Below, one piece after another: positions 1 to 9,025 of a DNA stretch of 64,000 nucleotides (positions within the stretch are counted from its first letter, which is position 1; each line of letters starts with the position of its first letter). Source of the stretch: Aculops lycopersici (Eukaryota > Arthropoda > Arachnida > Trombidiformes > Eriophyidae). The stretch spans positions 827,676-891,675 of the forward strand of contig WNKI01000004.1 of assembly GCA_015350385.1 (NCBI GenBank), in the 5' to 3' direction. Position numbers and translations under genes: made by a program. Under the pieces are notes generated by a model that was not told where the DNA came from, did not search any database, and saw nothing but the letters and a program-made list of their open reading frames with translations.

Positions 1-1129
1 TTTGCATGTTATACTGTTGACCGCCACCACCGACACCTGTTACGGGTCTCGACATAATCTGCTGACGGTGTTGCTTCTGATTGTGCTGCTGTATCGGCTC
101 CTCTTGCTCCAGTTGGCTTTGCATCATGTCCAAATATTGATGTTCCTCGAAGACCTCCGTCCCGTACGAACCCATCGTCAGCTCGGTGGTTGCCGTCGAC
201 GGCGAGACTTCTGCTGGGAGTTGCACCGAGGGCCCCAGGGATTCCAATAGCAACTCCTCTGCTCCTTGATCTTGCACTCGATGTTGGTGTTGGTGGTGCT
301 GGTGCTGCTGCTGGTGCTGCAACGGCTGCAAGAGCGACTGCTGGCTATCGTCATTGATTAAATGATCAGCGTTGATATTGAGTCCACAAGTGTCGCCACC
401 AAGACCGACGACATTAGCATTAACACCGACCATACCATTGCCGGTCGCTGGCAAGACGGCGACGTGCGGACTTTGTTGCGGTTGCGGCTGTTGCCGAAGT
501 TGGTGGTGTTGGATGTGTTGTGGTTGCTGTTGGCTTGGCACGTAGTAGATATTGTTGCAATCATTTGTATTTATATACTCTTCCTCTTGTTGTGGCTGCT
601 GCTGCTGCGGCTGCTGTAGGCTTTGATGTTGGAGTTGATAATGAGGATGTTGGTAGGGATTGCCATTGCTATTGTTGTTGTTGTTGTTGCTTATTTGGTT
701 CATTTCTTGGTACTGATCATAAACTGAGTCGGCAGCACAATACGAGACCATTGGTTGCTCTAGCTGCTGCTGCTGCTCTTGTTGTGGCATCAACTCTTGC
801 TCTGTCATGGAGGGTGATAATGTTTGCACGGCCCCAATAGGCTGCTGGTGATAATAAACTTCATTAAAGTTGACTTTATGATGATGATGCTGCTGCTGCT
901 GTGGTTGTTGTTGTCGATATTGTGGCTGATACTGTTGAGGCCTTTGATTGCTGAAGCTGTTTGGATTGTGCATGTTTTGCATCACCAGCTTGCCAGTTGT
1001 CTGTCTTGATAAAAATTGTTGCTGGCGCTGATGTTGCTGTTGGAGTGTATCACTGTTGTCTAGCTGACGTTGCATGAGATCCAAAAATTGCTGGTCCTCG
1101 TAGATCTCGGAATTGTACGAGGTTTCCAT
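1..1129 (-). CDS. Gln/His-rich protein, N-terminal part, runs off the left edge
   Basis: An open frame reads leftward from an ATG at 1129-1127 for 376 codons without a stop and leaves the window. The upstream in-frame stop is TAA at 1189-1187, so this ATG is a plausible start. The product is about one-quarter Gln, with His and Asn runs. A module of about 24 residues near the N-terminus (T-M-x-x-S-Y-x-[ST]-E-[IV]-[YF]-E-[DE]-x-Q-[FY]-L-D-[LM]-M-Q-x-Q-L) recurs 318 codons later, and each copy is followed by an [RQ]-Q-Q-x-[LM]-S-R motif. This points to an ancient in-frame duplication. No known domain is recognised. Regular codon-level conservation between the two modules argues that it is coding rather than a CAG-repeat accident. 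It could be a transcription cofactor or RNA-binding scaffold; that is a guess. The 3' end and any introns lie outside the window. Confidence 0.6.
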   Translation of the reverse strand, partial: METSYNSEIYEDQQFLDLMQRQLDNSDTLQQQHQRQQQFLSRQTTGKLVMQNMHNPNSFSNQRPQQYQPQYRQQQPQQQQHHHHKVNFNEVYYHQQPIGAVQTLSPSMTEQELMPQQEQQQQLEQPMVSYCAADSVYDQYQEMNQISNNNNNNSNGNPYQHPHYQLQHQSLQQPQQQQPQQEEEYINTNDCNNIYYVPSQQQPQHIQHHQLRQQPQPQQSPHVAVLPATGNGMVGVNANVVGLGGDTCGLNINADHLINDDSQQSLLQPLQHQQQHQHHQHQHRVQDQGAEELLLESLGPSVQLPAEVSPSTATTELTMGSYGTEVFEEHQYLDMMQSQLEQEEPIQQHNQKQHRQQIMSRPVTGVGGGGQQYNMQ

Positions 1130-1222
1130 AGTTCTCAGTCGGTCGAATGAGTTGATTTCGTCACCACCAATGTATTGTATAATTTGTTATATATTACTTA
1201 TATATTTCATTATATTCTACAT

Positions 1223-1224
<2 letters not shown>

Positions 1225-1253
<29 letters not shown>
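1225..1253. repeat. ACT trinucleotide microsatellite
   Basis: About ten uninterrupted ACT units, about 100 bp upstream of the Gln-rich gene's start codon. Confidence 0.9.
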
Positions 1254-1997
1254 CGCTACCACCACTACTTCCAAGATGGCGCCGGCGCCAATGTTCCATC
1301 GCCTCGTTGTTGCTGGCGTCTATCGATATTGCTTGCCTTCATGAAGTTGCCTAGTGTTAGCCGTATTCCTCTGTTTACCAACTTGGCACAATCCAATCTG
1401 ATCCAAGCAAAGTCGAGCCGAGCCGAGAGCAAGAGAAAACCAGTCACCCCGGGGGATCGACGGTGGTGCCACCGCGTACTAGTGATGGCGGTAGTAATGG
1501 TGGTAGTAGTAATGAAAATGCCACCAAGCGAGAGTGGCAGCAATCACGGTGGTGGTAGGAGTGCAACAAGTTGTCGTCTTGCTATGCGAGAGAAAAGATG
1601 GTGACTAGTTAGCAAAAGCAGCTTTCTATTCCTTAGCATAACTCTGCCATCATTAGTGTTAGTTCCAACTATTATGGTATGTATTTTAACAAGTTGACGT
1701 GTAGTCCACTCCCCTCTCGTAACTTATTATTCCCATCACGTCTTATGCCTTTAAAACAAAATTTTAGCTTGATCCCAACCTTTCGCTCAGACTTAAACTG
1801 GTTGATGATGTCATCGTTCGATTCATGCACCGCACAATTGACGAGGCAATAAATTCTAGACCAGAAATCGTTTTGCTAACTTAAGACAGGTACCTCAAAA
1901 TCTAGATTCTTTGAAAATCTATTACAATATTACATGAAGAGAAAGGTAACATAGATTTAGAATTGGATAGTACATGGATTGTTGGTGCTGGTAAAAT

Positions 1998-2003
1998 TTT
2001 ATT
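1998..2003 (-). terminator. Poly(A) signal of ataxin-2
   Basis: AATAAA on the minus strand, about 36 bases past the ataxin-2 stop codon. Confidence 0.7.
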
Positions 2004-2038
2004 TCAACAACCCAACACCATCGGGCATATAATTTCAT

Positions 2039-3697
2039 CTAGCAATTCCACCCTGGCGCACAACAATCACAAACTGGTCTATAGTTCTGATACTGGCCTC
2101 TGACAAACCTCTGTGGTTGCATTTGAGGCGCAAAATGAGTTGGCATCGGCAACATGTAGTGGATTTGATTTTGAAAGTGAGGATGTGTATGGTTTGGTAT
2201 GAATTGAGGATGCTGCGCATGGGGTGGTGCCATCCCATGTGGAAATATGGGCACCTGCGGGTAGCCATAGGGTGCATGAGGGCCCGGTTGAGCCATCGGA
2301 CTAGAAGTTGCCGGATCCATAACATACTGGGTGTTCATTTGTAAGTTAGGATCGACAGCGGGAGATCTAGGTTTGTAAACGAATTCTTTTGCATATGGGT
2401 TCAGTTTCGACTTCTTAGCCAATTCAGTCTGGCTACTGCTTAAAGGATTGGGTGGTTGACGTGGCGGGGGTCCACTTATGGTCATCTTAGAGGCAAAGCT
2501 CCTCAATTCATCTATTTTAGATAATTGTTTGTTGTTGTTTCGATTGTTATTGCGGAAGGTCTTTTGGTTCATTTGCAGGTGTCGATTTTGCTGCTGTTGC
2601 GTTTGCTGCTGATCATTGGTCATCTGATTACTGGTCACTTGAGAATTGGTAACTTGAGGGTTGTTTACTTGAGGATTGTTTACCTGAGGACTGCTTACCT
2701 GAGGATTGTTTACCTGAGGATTGTTTACCTGAGGACTGTTTACCTGAGGATTGTTAACCTGAGGACTGTTTACCTGAGGACTGTTTACCTGATTATTCGT
2801 AATCTGATGATTGGTCACCTGATGATTAGTCACTTGATGATTCGTAACCTGATTATTGGTTACTTGATGATTGGTTGCCTGAGAATTGGTAACCTGGGGA
2901 TTGTTCACCTGATTATTGATAGGCTGCGGCATTGGGCGCTGTACTGCACTAAATTTCTCCTCCTCACAATCGCCCTCATCCTCTTGGGCCAAACGACTTT
3001 GCGATTTTTGATTGCTCTCGATTTCTTGTGCAAGCGAGGCCGCTTGATTGTTTTTCTTGCGCCACTCTTCATTGTCATGTTTTGGCAGTGGTAGTGTGTA
3101 ACCAGTTAACTTTTCATCATAGGTTGTTGTAACTTTATGAACTCGTTCATTGTAACGAAACATCTCCTGCGCGTCCCAGCCACGACTGTTATTTTGACTT
3201 TTAATCTTGTTGCCAGTGTTTATGGCAATCTCATCAAGAGATAACATAGAATCTGCAGCATCGCCATCCTCATCTTGCCAACTCTCAAGTTGTCTGTGCT
3301 CGCCATGTTTTGTCGGATCATAGCCACTAATGTCCGAGTCTGTGACCCATTGCTTTCCTATCGCCTCCTTTGTGGCATAATTCAAATCAACATCAACACT
3401 TGTGATGCGAACAATATCCTTTAGATCAAAAAATGCCTGCTTCTGTGCTCTTGAACCAGATTTTAATGCCTCATATAAAGAGTCCTTATTGTTCACTTGC
3501 TTAGCGTCAATTTGCACAGCCAGGTCCAAGCAGATTGTAAAGTTTGGACTAAAGGTATTAAATATACCCTCCCAAACTGATCCATCTTTGGTTTGTAGAT
3601 GTACTGTTGAACCAACAATAGTTGTACAGGCATGCATTAGCCTTTTATTCTTGTACACGCCCTGGGGCTGTTGCTTTGCGTTTGTTTCTCCAGACAT
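2039..3697 (-). CDS. ATXN2: Ataxin-2 RNA-binding regulator
   Basis: Ataxin-2 is a cytoplasmic RNA-binding protein that controls mRNA stability and translation and works with poly(A)-binding protein. The 552-residue frame is intact and intronless. In order it has an ataxin-2 SM domain (about 18-100, with the G-S-x-V-x-L-x-T-x-D-G-x-x-W-E-G-x-F pattern), an LsmAD domain (about 140-230, containing G-W-D-A-x-E-M-F-x-Y-N), a Gln/Asn-rich linker, and a PAM2 motif (about 429-443, K-L-N-P-x-A-K-E-F-x-Y-x-P) that binds the PABP MLLE domain. Residues 264-363 are twenty tandem pentapeptides close to V-[NT]-N-[PHNS]-Q, an unusual feature described separately. It is shorter than vertebrate ataxin-2 (over 1000 residues) and has only short Gln runs. 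Its start faces GMP reductase across a 731-bp spacer. Identification is secure. Confidence 0.95.
   Translation of the reverse strand: MSGETNAKQQPQGVYKNKRLMHACTTIVGSTVHLQTKDGSVWEGIFNTFSPNFTICLDLAVQIDAKQVNNKDSLYEALKSGSRAQKQAFFDLKDIVRITSVDVDLNYATKEAIGKQWVTDSDISGYDPTKHGEHRQLESWQDEDGDAADSMLSLDEIAINTGNKIKSQNNSRGWDAQEMFRYNERVHKVTTTYDEKLTGYTLPLPKHDNEEWRKKNNQAASLAQEIESNQKSQSRLAQEDEGDCEEEKFSAVQRPMPQPINNQVNNPQVTNSQATNHQVTNNQVTNHQVTNHQVTNHQITNNQVNSPQVNSPQVNNPQVNSPQVNNPQVNNPQVSSPQVNNPQVNNPQVTNSQVTSNQMTNDQQQTQQQQNRHLQMNQKTFRNNNRNNNKQLSKIDELRSFASKMTISGPPPRQPPNPLSSSQTELAKKSKLNPYAKEFVYKPRSPAVDPNLQMNTQYVMDPATSSPMAQPGPHAPYGYPQVPIFPHGMAPPHAQHPQFIPNHTHPHFQNQIHYMLPMPTHFAPQMQPQRFVRGQYQNYRPVCDCCAPGWNC
2609..2908 (-). 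repeat. Coding minisatellite, 20 units of 15 bp inside ataxin-2
   Basis: Exactly 300 bp in frame, encoding 20 pentapeptides. Units are imperfect and form two sub-families: Val-Thr-Asn-x-Gln at both ends and Val-Asn-[NS]-Pro-Gln in the middle. Confidence 0.95.
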
Positions 3698-4428
3698 GTT
3701 TCTTTGGATGTAATAGAATAATAACGATTATAATTCAATATGTGGTTTTTGATTCAATTTTTTCGAATAATAATCATAATAATCGATATTATATCATCAT
3801 TTCATTCAATGCTCAAAAATTCTCGTGAGGGTTGGGAGTTTGTCCAAATTTTCAGACGGGCACCACAGACGACAGCCTACCGCTACTCAAGAGGAGACGC
3901 AGTAGTAGCAGCAGCAGTAGTCGTAGTGGCAGCAACAGAGGGGTCGGCAGCAGAAGCAATACGAGCAGCAAAGGGGGCAGCAGCAGCTGTTGTAGAGACC
4001 GGCGTGTTTCGGCTGTTCTATGTTTTTGGTTCGGGAATATTTCGAGACGTGATTAAGAGCAGGGCGTATATAGACCACGCCTACTTTTCCCGCACCACTG
4101 AGATTAAAACGCCGAAGAAATCGAGCCTGTGTGGGTTAGTCCAATGGGCCTGTCGCCGACAGGCTGCCGGTCATTCGGGCATCAGTGATCCGCGTGCGCC
4201 ACCAAAGCTATCCTCTACCGCTGATTTAGTACCAAGAGTGCCGCTTGGGGCGCTACAATTATGGAATTAGTTTTTTAAACACACTGTACATCCCCCATTA
4301 TCCATGATACTCGTGTGTATGTATAAATACACCGATAGATGACAATCTATTGTAATATGGCACAGTTATGAAACTTTATCAATCAGAACTTTCGTATCAT
4401 TTATGTAAGAAAGCTAGTCAATACAGAA
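3698..4428. other. Divergent spacer between ataxin-2 and GMP reductase
   Basis: Promoter region for both neighbours. An AGC/AGT-rich tract lies at about 3897-3990. Downstream of it is a TATA-like element at 4067-4073 and, about 200 bp on, a T6 run at 4271-4276 with hairpins between them (see the candidate RNA). A 176-codon frame crosses 3740-4270 but has a non-protein-like repeat composition and is not called. Confidence 0.6.
4096..4276 (+). ncRNA. Candidate Pol III-type structured RNA (speculative)
   Basis: A TATATAG at 4067-4073 sits about 25 bases before a segment ending in TTTTTT (4271-4276), the layout of a type 3 Pol III gene. Within it are a 7-bp hairpin with a GCC loop (4148-4164), a CCAAG/CTTGG hairpin (4232-4248), and an enclosing GCGCC/GGCGC pairing (4196-4200 with 4249-4253). 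I could not match it to U6, RNase P, RNase MRP, 7SK, 7SL, Y or vault RNA, and no H box was found for an H/ACA RNA. It may simply be 5' UTR or promoter DNA of GMP reductase. Confidence 0.2.
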
Positions 4429-5496
4429 ATGCCTCGACAAATCAGAGAAAACCCCTCATTGAATTTCAGCGACGTGCTCATACTGCCCCAACCGTCCAAG
4501 GTCAAGAGCCGGGCTGAAGTGAATCTCAACCTATCTTATAAGTTCAGATATAGCGAACAAGAGTACAATGGTATCCCTATTATTGCATCGAACATGGACT
4601 CGGTCGGTGGATTTGAGATCGCAAAGGCCTTACATGGCTATGGATTATTCACAACAATTCACAAGCATTACACGGCCGACGAATGGGTTGAGTTTGCCAA
4701 GGAGAACAAGGAGGTCTTGAAGAATGTGGCCATAAGCACAGGAATCGGCTCGGAGGATGAGAAAAGATTGGACAAGATTATGAGCATGATACCTGAGATT
4801 AACTACATTTGCATTGATGTTGCAAACGGATACACCGACGAGTTTGCCACCTTCATTAGAACTATGCGCTCAAGGTACCCAAAGAAAACTATCATCGCAG
4901 GAAATGTCGTCACACCAGAGGCAACTCATAGGCTCATACTCGAGGGTGCCGATATTGTCAAGGTTGGCATTGGGCCTGGTTCAGTGTGCATAACAAGAAA
5001 GAAGACAGGTGTTGGCCGTGGCCAGCTGACCTCAGTGATGGAATGCGCTGAGGCGGCCAGACTGCACGGTGGTTATGTGATCTCAGATGGTGGTTGCACA
5101 GTGCCTGGTGATATATGTAAAGCCTTTGGTGCAGGTGCAAATTTTGTTATGTTAGGTGGAATGTTTGCTGGCCACGATCAGTGTCCAGGAGAAAAGTTTA
5201 CCGATGAAATGGGAACCTACAAGTTGTTCTATGGAATGGCATCGAAATTGGCTCAGGAGAAGTACAATGCTGGTTTAGCCAACTATAGATCATCCGAGGG
5301 CAAGGTGGTCAAGGTCCCCGCGAGAGGCGATGTTGGCAGGACAGTACTCGACATCTTGGGTGGCTTGCGATCATGTTGTGCCTACGTAGGTGCCTTTCAA
5401 TTAAGTGATCTACAGAAACACGTAGAATTTGAGAGAGTTACCTTTCAAACAAACGAAGTATTTACTCATTACGAAGTTCCTAAGTACAACAATTAG
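4429..5496 (+). CDS. GMPR: GMP reductase
   Basis: GMP reductase converts GMP to IMP using NADPH in cytosolic purine salvage. The 355-residue intronless frame is a complete IMPDH/GMPR-type TIM barrel of normal length for the family (about 345). The catalytic loop G-P-G-S-V-C-x-T/I-R places the nucleophile at Cys187, followed by K-K-T-G-V-G. There are no CBS domains, which separates it from IMP dehydrogenase. The Ile after the catalytic Cys replaces the usual Thr, a mild change. The frame starts with ATG in a good context (GAAATGC). A variant poly(A) signal ATTAAA lies at 5538-5543. RTEL1 follows on the same strand after 370 bp. Identification is secure. Confidence 0.95.
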   Translation: MPRQIRENPSLNFSDVLILPQPSKVKSRAEVNLNLSYKFRYSEQEYNGIPIIASNMDSVGGFEIAKALHGYGLFTTIHKHYTADEWVEFAKENKEVLKNVAISTGIGSEDEKRLDKIMSMIPEINYICIDVANGYTDEFATFIRTMRSRYPKKTIIAGNVVTPEATHRLILEGADIVKVGIGPGSVCITRKKTGVGRGQLTSVMECAEAARLHGGYVISDGGCTVPGDICKAFGAGANFVMLGGMFAGHDQCPGEKFTDEMGTYKLFYGMASKLAQEKYNAGLANYRSSEGKVVKVPARGDVGRTVLDILGGLRSCCAYVGAFQLSDLQKHVEFERVTFQTNEVFTHYEVPKYNN

Positions 5497-5866
5497 TTTA
5501 CAAATGTTACAATCAAGTTATCTCTTTGTTTAACACTATTAAAAATCTACACCAAAGACTATCAAACTTCCATGCGAATATCTAGCTAAGATTATATTCA
5601 TTTGTTCGACGGAAATACATGTACACTGTCTATGCAGTGAAGTGGATTTTCGCTGCCTGCAAGTAAGAAGCGCGAACACGAGTTTGTCGCTTTGTTTTGG
5701 TTTTTACTACACTCGTTTTAGCGCCAACAACTTGTGGCTGCTTACGACGCGATAGCTACAAGTTCATTCAAATTTCAGGCATCTCTATCAAGGTTTCAAT
5801 ATATACCCCTCTCTGCTATAATTTATCATCTAACAACAACCAACTGCCAAGCACGACCAATCCACA
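5497..5866. other. Spacer between GMP reductase and RTEL1
   Basis: GMPR 3' UTR with ATTAAA at 5538-5543, then RTEL1 promoter and 5' UTR. Short chance frames only; nothing else seen. Confidence 0.6.
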
Positions 5867-8818
5867 ATGTCGGATCCCCCACCAGCACCAATGCCGTATA
5901 CTATAGCCGGCGGCTTGAAGGTCTTCTTCCCCTTCGAACCATATGAAACCCAAAAGCAATATATGACAAAGGTTATCGAATCCATCAAGGGGAAGCACAA
6001 TGCACTACTCGAAAGTCCAACTGGAACAGGAAAGACACTCTCGCTTCTATGTGCCTCATTAGCATGGCAGCAAAGTCAAGGCGGTAAAAATCAGAAGATG
6101 ATATATTACACAAGTAGGACTCATATGCAACTTAGTCAGGCTGCCAAAGAGATGAAGAAGACAGCTTATGCACGAGTGCCAGCAGTTGTTATCGGAAGTC
6201 GAGCCCAAATGTGCATCAATGATGATGTAAAGCAACAACCCGCCCACCTGATTAATCGATCTTGTCAGAATGCTATAGCGAGGAATGCATGCGCCTATCA
6301 TGCCAACTATGAGCAAAAGTTAGAGACCATAGATCAAAATCAAGTTCATGACATCGAGGATATGCATCAATTTGCAAGATCGCACCAATGTTGTCCATAT
6401 TATGCCAGTAGAAAGCTAGCTGAGACCAAGGCATCCATTGTATTCATGCCCTACAATTATCTGTTGGATATCTCGCTTCGTAAGAGTAGCTTGTTGCGTT
6501 TAGAGAATAGTGTTGTCATTTTCGATGAAGCTCACAATATAGAGAGCTCACTAACAGAGGCAGCCTCTGGCTCAATCAGAGAGAGTTGCCTCAAGACAAT
6601 CCAGAAAAGTTGTTTTGAATTGCCCACTCGTGTTAGCCAAGCGCTCCATCGAGAGAAACATGGTCTGACTAGAACAGGCTACGAACCTAAAGAGCAAACT
6701 TCAGATGACTCGGGTAAAAAAGAGAAAGAGGCGAAGCCAAATCGAATCGAAGAACTTGCCGAGAAACTAACCAATGATAGAATCCAACAGGTGAACGCGT
6801 GTGCCCAAATGCTGGAAGAACGGATTAAGCTGTTGAAGATGGACCAAGTCTATAACACTGATCTGATATACAAAACATTTGAAGAGGCGCGGATTGAGTA
6901 TTCTACAGCAAGTCAGATTACTGATACTCTGGACAGCATGATAGCTTTCTGGTCAATCGCTGGTGTCATGAATGTCAACGAAGTATCAAAATCCGTTGTG
7001 GCTTTAGGTAATCTTAATCACATGATACTATTATTGTTCCCAGAGGGATGTAGTTTACAGAAGCAACAAAATCACAAGAAAACACTCAAAGATGCCTACT
7101 CTACCTTCTTGGAGGGTTTTAGAAAAGATAATGTTTTGAAGGATGGACCGATCTATGATTGGGAGTTGAATCTCTGGTGTCTGCATCCTAAATTAGGCTT
7201 AGATCGTATATTTGAAGAGACATGTATAAATGGACCTAGATCTTTGATTATAACTTCAGGAACCTTATCGCCGCTCAACGCAATCGTGAAATCACTAGGT
7301 CGAGAATTCAGATACACGGAAAGTTTTTCGCATGTTATTGATGAGAAGCAACTGAAGATTGTCACCATATTCAAGTCACCTAAAGGAAACGAGCTTCATA
7401 ACACTTTCAAAAATATTGTTCCAAAACATATCGAGCAGCTTGGCAGCACCATCTTGCCTTTGTTGGCACCACTTCCGTTTGGAACACTAGTTTTCTTTCC
7501 ATCTTATGGCATGATGAACCTTGTGATGAAACATTGGATAAGCAACAGAAATTGGCTAGCCTTGTCTAAGATGTGCGCTGTTTTTAAAGAAACTACGGAT
7601 AAGGAATCATTTGAGAGCAATCTGGCCGCTTACAAGCGCAAGATTGGACCACCAAACGATCTCACAGGTGGCAAGGCGGTGTTTTTTGGGGTTTGTCGTG
7701 GCAAGCTCTCTGAGGGAATAAATCTTGAGGGTAATCATTGCAGAACTGTGGTTGTGATTGGTGTGCCATACCCCAACCCTTACGATCCCAAGGTGGTTGC
7801 GATGACAAAGTTCAACAACGATAGAGGCAATCCAGAATGGATAAACGAACAAATGCGTCGCGCTTTAAACCAAACACTTGGTCGTGCCATCAGAAGTAAG
7901 GATGATTATGGTATGCTCATGTTAGTTGATTCAAGGTACACTGCAAAGGCATTCAGGACAGCTGTAAGCAACTGGGCACGACCTTACTTTCCAAAAGAGG
8001 GGTCGAATCCTTTAGAGGTCGATGCTCTAATTGAAACCTTCTTTGCCACGCATGGTGTTGTAGTTGAGAGGAGAAATTTGTACGATTTCACGACCACCTC
8101 CGGAAATAGTGCCTTCGAACTTGACGCCTCAAGGCCAAATCCGCGCGCCATCTTCCAAAACGAGCCCTCAAAACAGGCAAACCAATCTAGTCAAGGGAGT
8201 CAAAAACCAACTGGAACCACAAATAAAGGTACGGCGAAGACAGTCTTCCGACCTACCAATACTATAACCGTAGAGGACCGCCTTAATCAAATGCGAAGAG
8301 ATTATACTGTTGATAGGACTACATTCGAGCGAGTTACGCAAGCTCGAGAGGCACGAGCAGCTGAATCGGCGGCTCGAACCAACGAAATACCCCAGAAGCG
8401 AGCCACCACCGCTGATATTGTTGCCGCCATCTTTTCCTCTGAGCCACCAAGCCAGTTGAACTCGCAAGGTTCAAGCACGGATTGGTTACAGGAGCCGCCC
8501 AAATCAAAGAGACCGCGAACTAGTGATCCTGTTTTTACAAATAGCCAGGCCTTTCCACAGGCTGAAACCCAAGCCTCGGACTACTCAATCTTGGAACGAG
8601 ACCCGGATAGACCATCAAAGTACAAATGTTATATATGCTCACAAGAGGCAGTTCGGCCGCGAGCCACCAATTGCAAGTGCGCTCGAGTAGGTTGTGAGGA
8701 CTGCATTAGGGTGCTGCACAACAAGGAATGTCCCAAGTGTCTGGTTTTGCTGAAGAAACAAAAATTCAAACCTAGATTATTCCACTCTGCCTTTTCAAAG
8801 AAAGAGAGAATGAACTAA
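5867..8818 (+). CDS. RTEL1: RTEL1-type iron-sulfur DNA helicase
   Basis: RTEL1 is a nuclear 5'-3' superfamily 2 helicase of the XPD/FANCJ group that unwinds D-loops, T-loops and G-quadruplexes at telomeres and replication forks. The 983-residue intronless protein begins with the Q motif region (F-P-F-E-P-Y-x-x-Q), then Walker A S-P-T-G-T-G-K-T (Lys56), four iron-sulfur Cys (about 116, 133, 142, 176), a DEAH box (220-223) and motif VI Q-x-x-G-R-A-I-R. A C-terminal C4C4 RING-like finger spans Cys921-Cys958 (C-x2-C-x11-C-x-C-x4-C-x2-C), as in long vertebrate RTEL1 isoforms. The N-terminus matches RTEL1 better than FANCJ. It is shorter than human RTEL1 (about 1220-1300), and I see no obvious PCNA-binding box, so the harmonin-like region is reduced. 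Confidence 0.93.
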   Translation: MSDPPPAPMPYTIAGGLKVFFPFEPYETQKQYMTKVIESIKGKHNALLESPTGTGKTLSLLCASLAWQQSQGGKNQKMIYYTSRTHMQLSQAAKEMKKTAYARVPAVVIGSRAQMCINDDVKQQPAHLINRSCQNAIARNACAYHANYEQKLETIDQNQVHDIEDMHQFARSHQCCPYYASRKLAETKASIVFMPYNYLLDISLRKSSLLRLENSVVIFDEAHNIESSLTEAASGSIRESCLKTIQKSCFELPTRVSQALHREKHGLTRTGYEPKEQTSDDSGKKEKEAKPNRIEELAEKLTNDRIQQVNACAQMLEERIKLLKMDQVYNTDLIYKTFEEARIEYSTASQITDTLDSMIAFWSIAGVMNVNEVSKSVVALGNLNHMILLLFPEGCSLQKQQNHKKTLKDAYSTFLEGFRKDNVLKDGPIYDWELNLWCLHPKLGLDRIFEETCINGPRSLIITSGTLSPLNAIVKSLGREFRYTESFSHVIDEKQLKIVTIFKSPKGNELHNTFKNIVPKHIEQLGSTILPLLAPLPFGTLVFFPSYGMMNLVMKHWISNRNWLALSKMCAVFKETTDKESFESNLAAYKRKIGPPNDLTGGKAVFFGVCRGKLSEGINLEGNHCRTVVVIGVPYPNPYDPKVVAMTKFNNDRGNPEWINEQMRRALNQTLGRAIRSKDDYGMLMLVDSRYTAKAFRTAVSNWARPYFPKEGSNPLEVDALIETFFATHGVVVERRNLYDFTTTSGNSAFELDASRPNPRAIFQNEPSKQANQSSQGSQKPTGTTNKGTAKTVFRPTNTITVEDRLNQMRRDYTVDRTTFERVTQAREARAAESAARTNEIPQKRATTADIVAAIFSSEPPSQLNSQGSSTDWLQEPPKSKRPRTSDPVFTNSQAFPQAETQASDYSILERDPDRPSKYKCYICSQEAVRPRATNCKCARVGCEDCIRVLHNKECPKCLVLLKKQKFKPRLFHSAFSKKERMN

Positions 8819-9025
8819 ATTGATCTGATCAGATTACCTCTATTATGATGCAAGTAAATGGCACAACTAGCGGCTGTTACCTTGGCTGCTAAGTACGTGC
8901 AGAAAACACGAATCGTACATTGACACACACGTTGCGTTCATCAAAACCACTCATCGAACTGAAAAAACTTGACTCATCATGCATGTATCTACATGTATTT
9001 TGAATTTTAACATTTTTATATCAAA

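Larger units (their letters stand above)
1130..2038. other. Intergenic: 5' flank of the Gln-rich gene and 3' flank of ataxin-2
   Basis: No convincing gene. It holds an ACT trinucleotide tract near 1225-1253 and the ataxin-2 poly(A) signal near its right end. The open frames across 1113-1604 are chance frames over repeats. The Gln-rich gene's promoter should lie here, but I see no clear TATA box. Confidence 0.6.

Noticed and set aside
2609..2908. Regularly spaced 15-bp repeats resembling a CRISPR array
   Set aside because: There are no unique spacers; the repeats are contiguous and in frame inside ataxin-2 of an animal genome.
3740..4270. 176-codon plus-strand frame
   Set aside because: It crosses AGC/AGT repeats and promoter DNA between two divergent genes, with no recognisable domain and repeat-driven Ala/Val composition.
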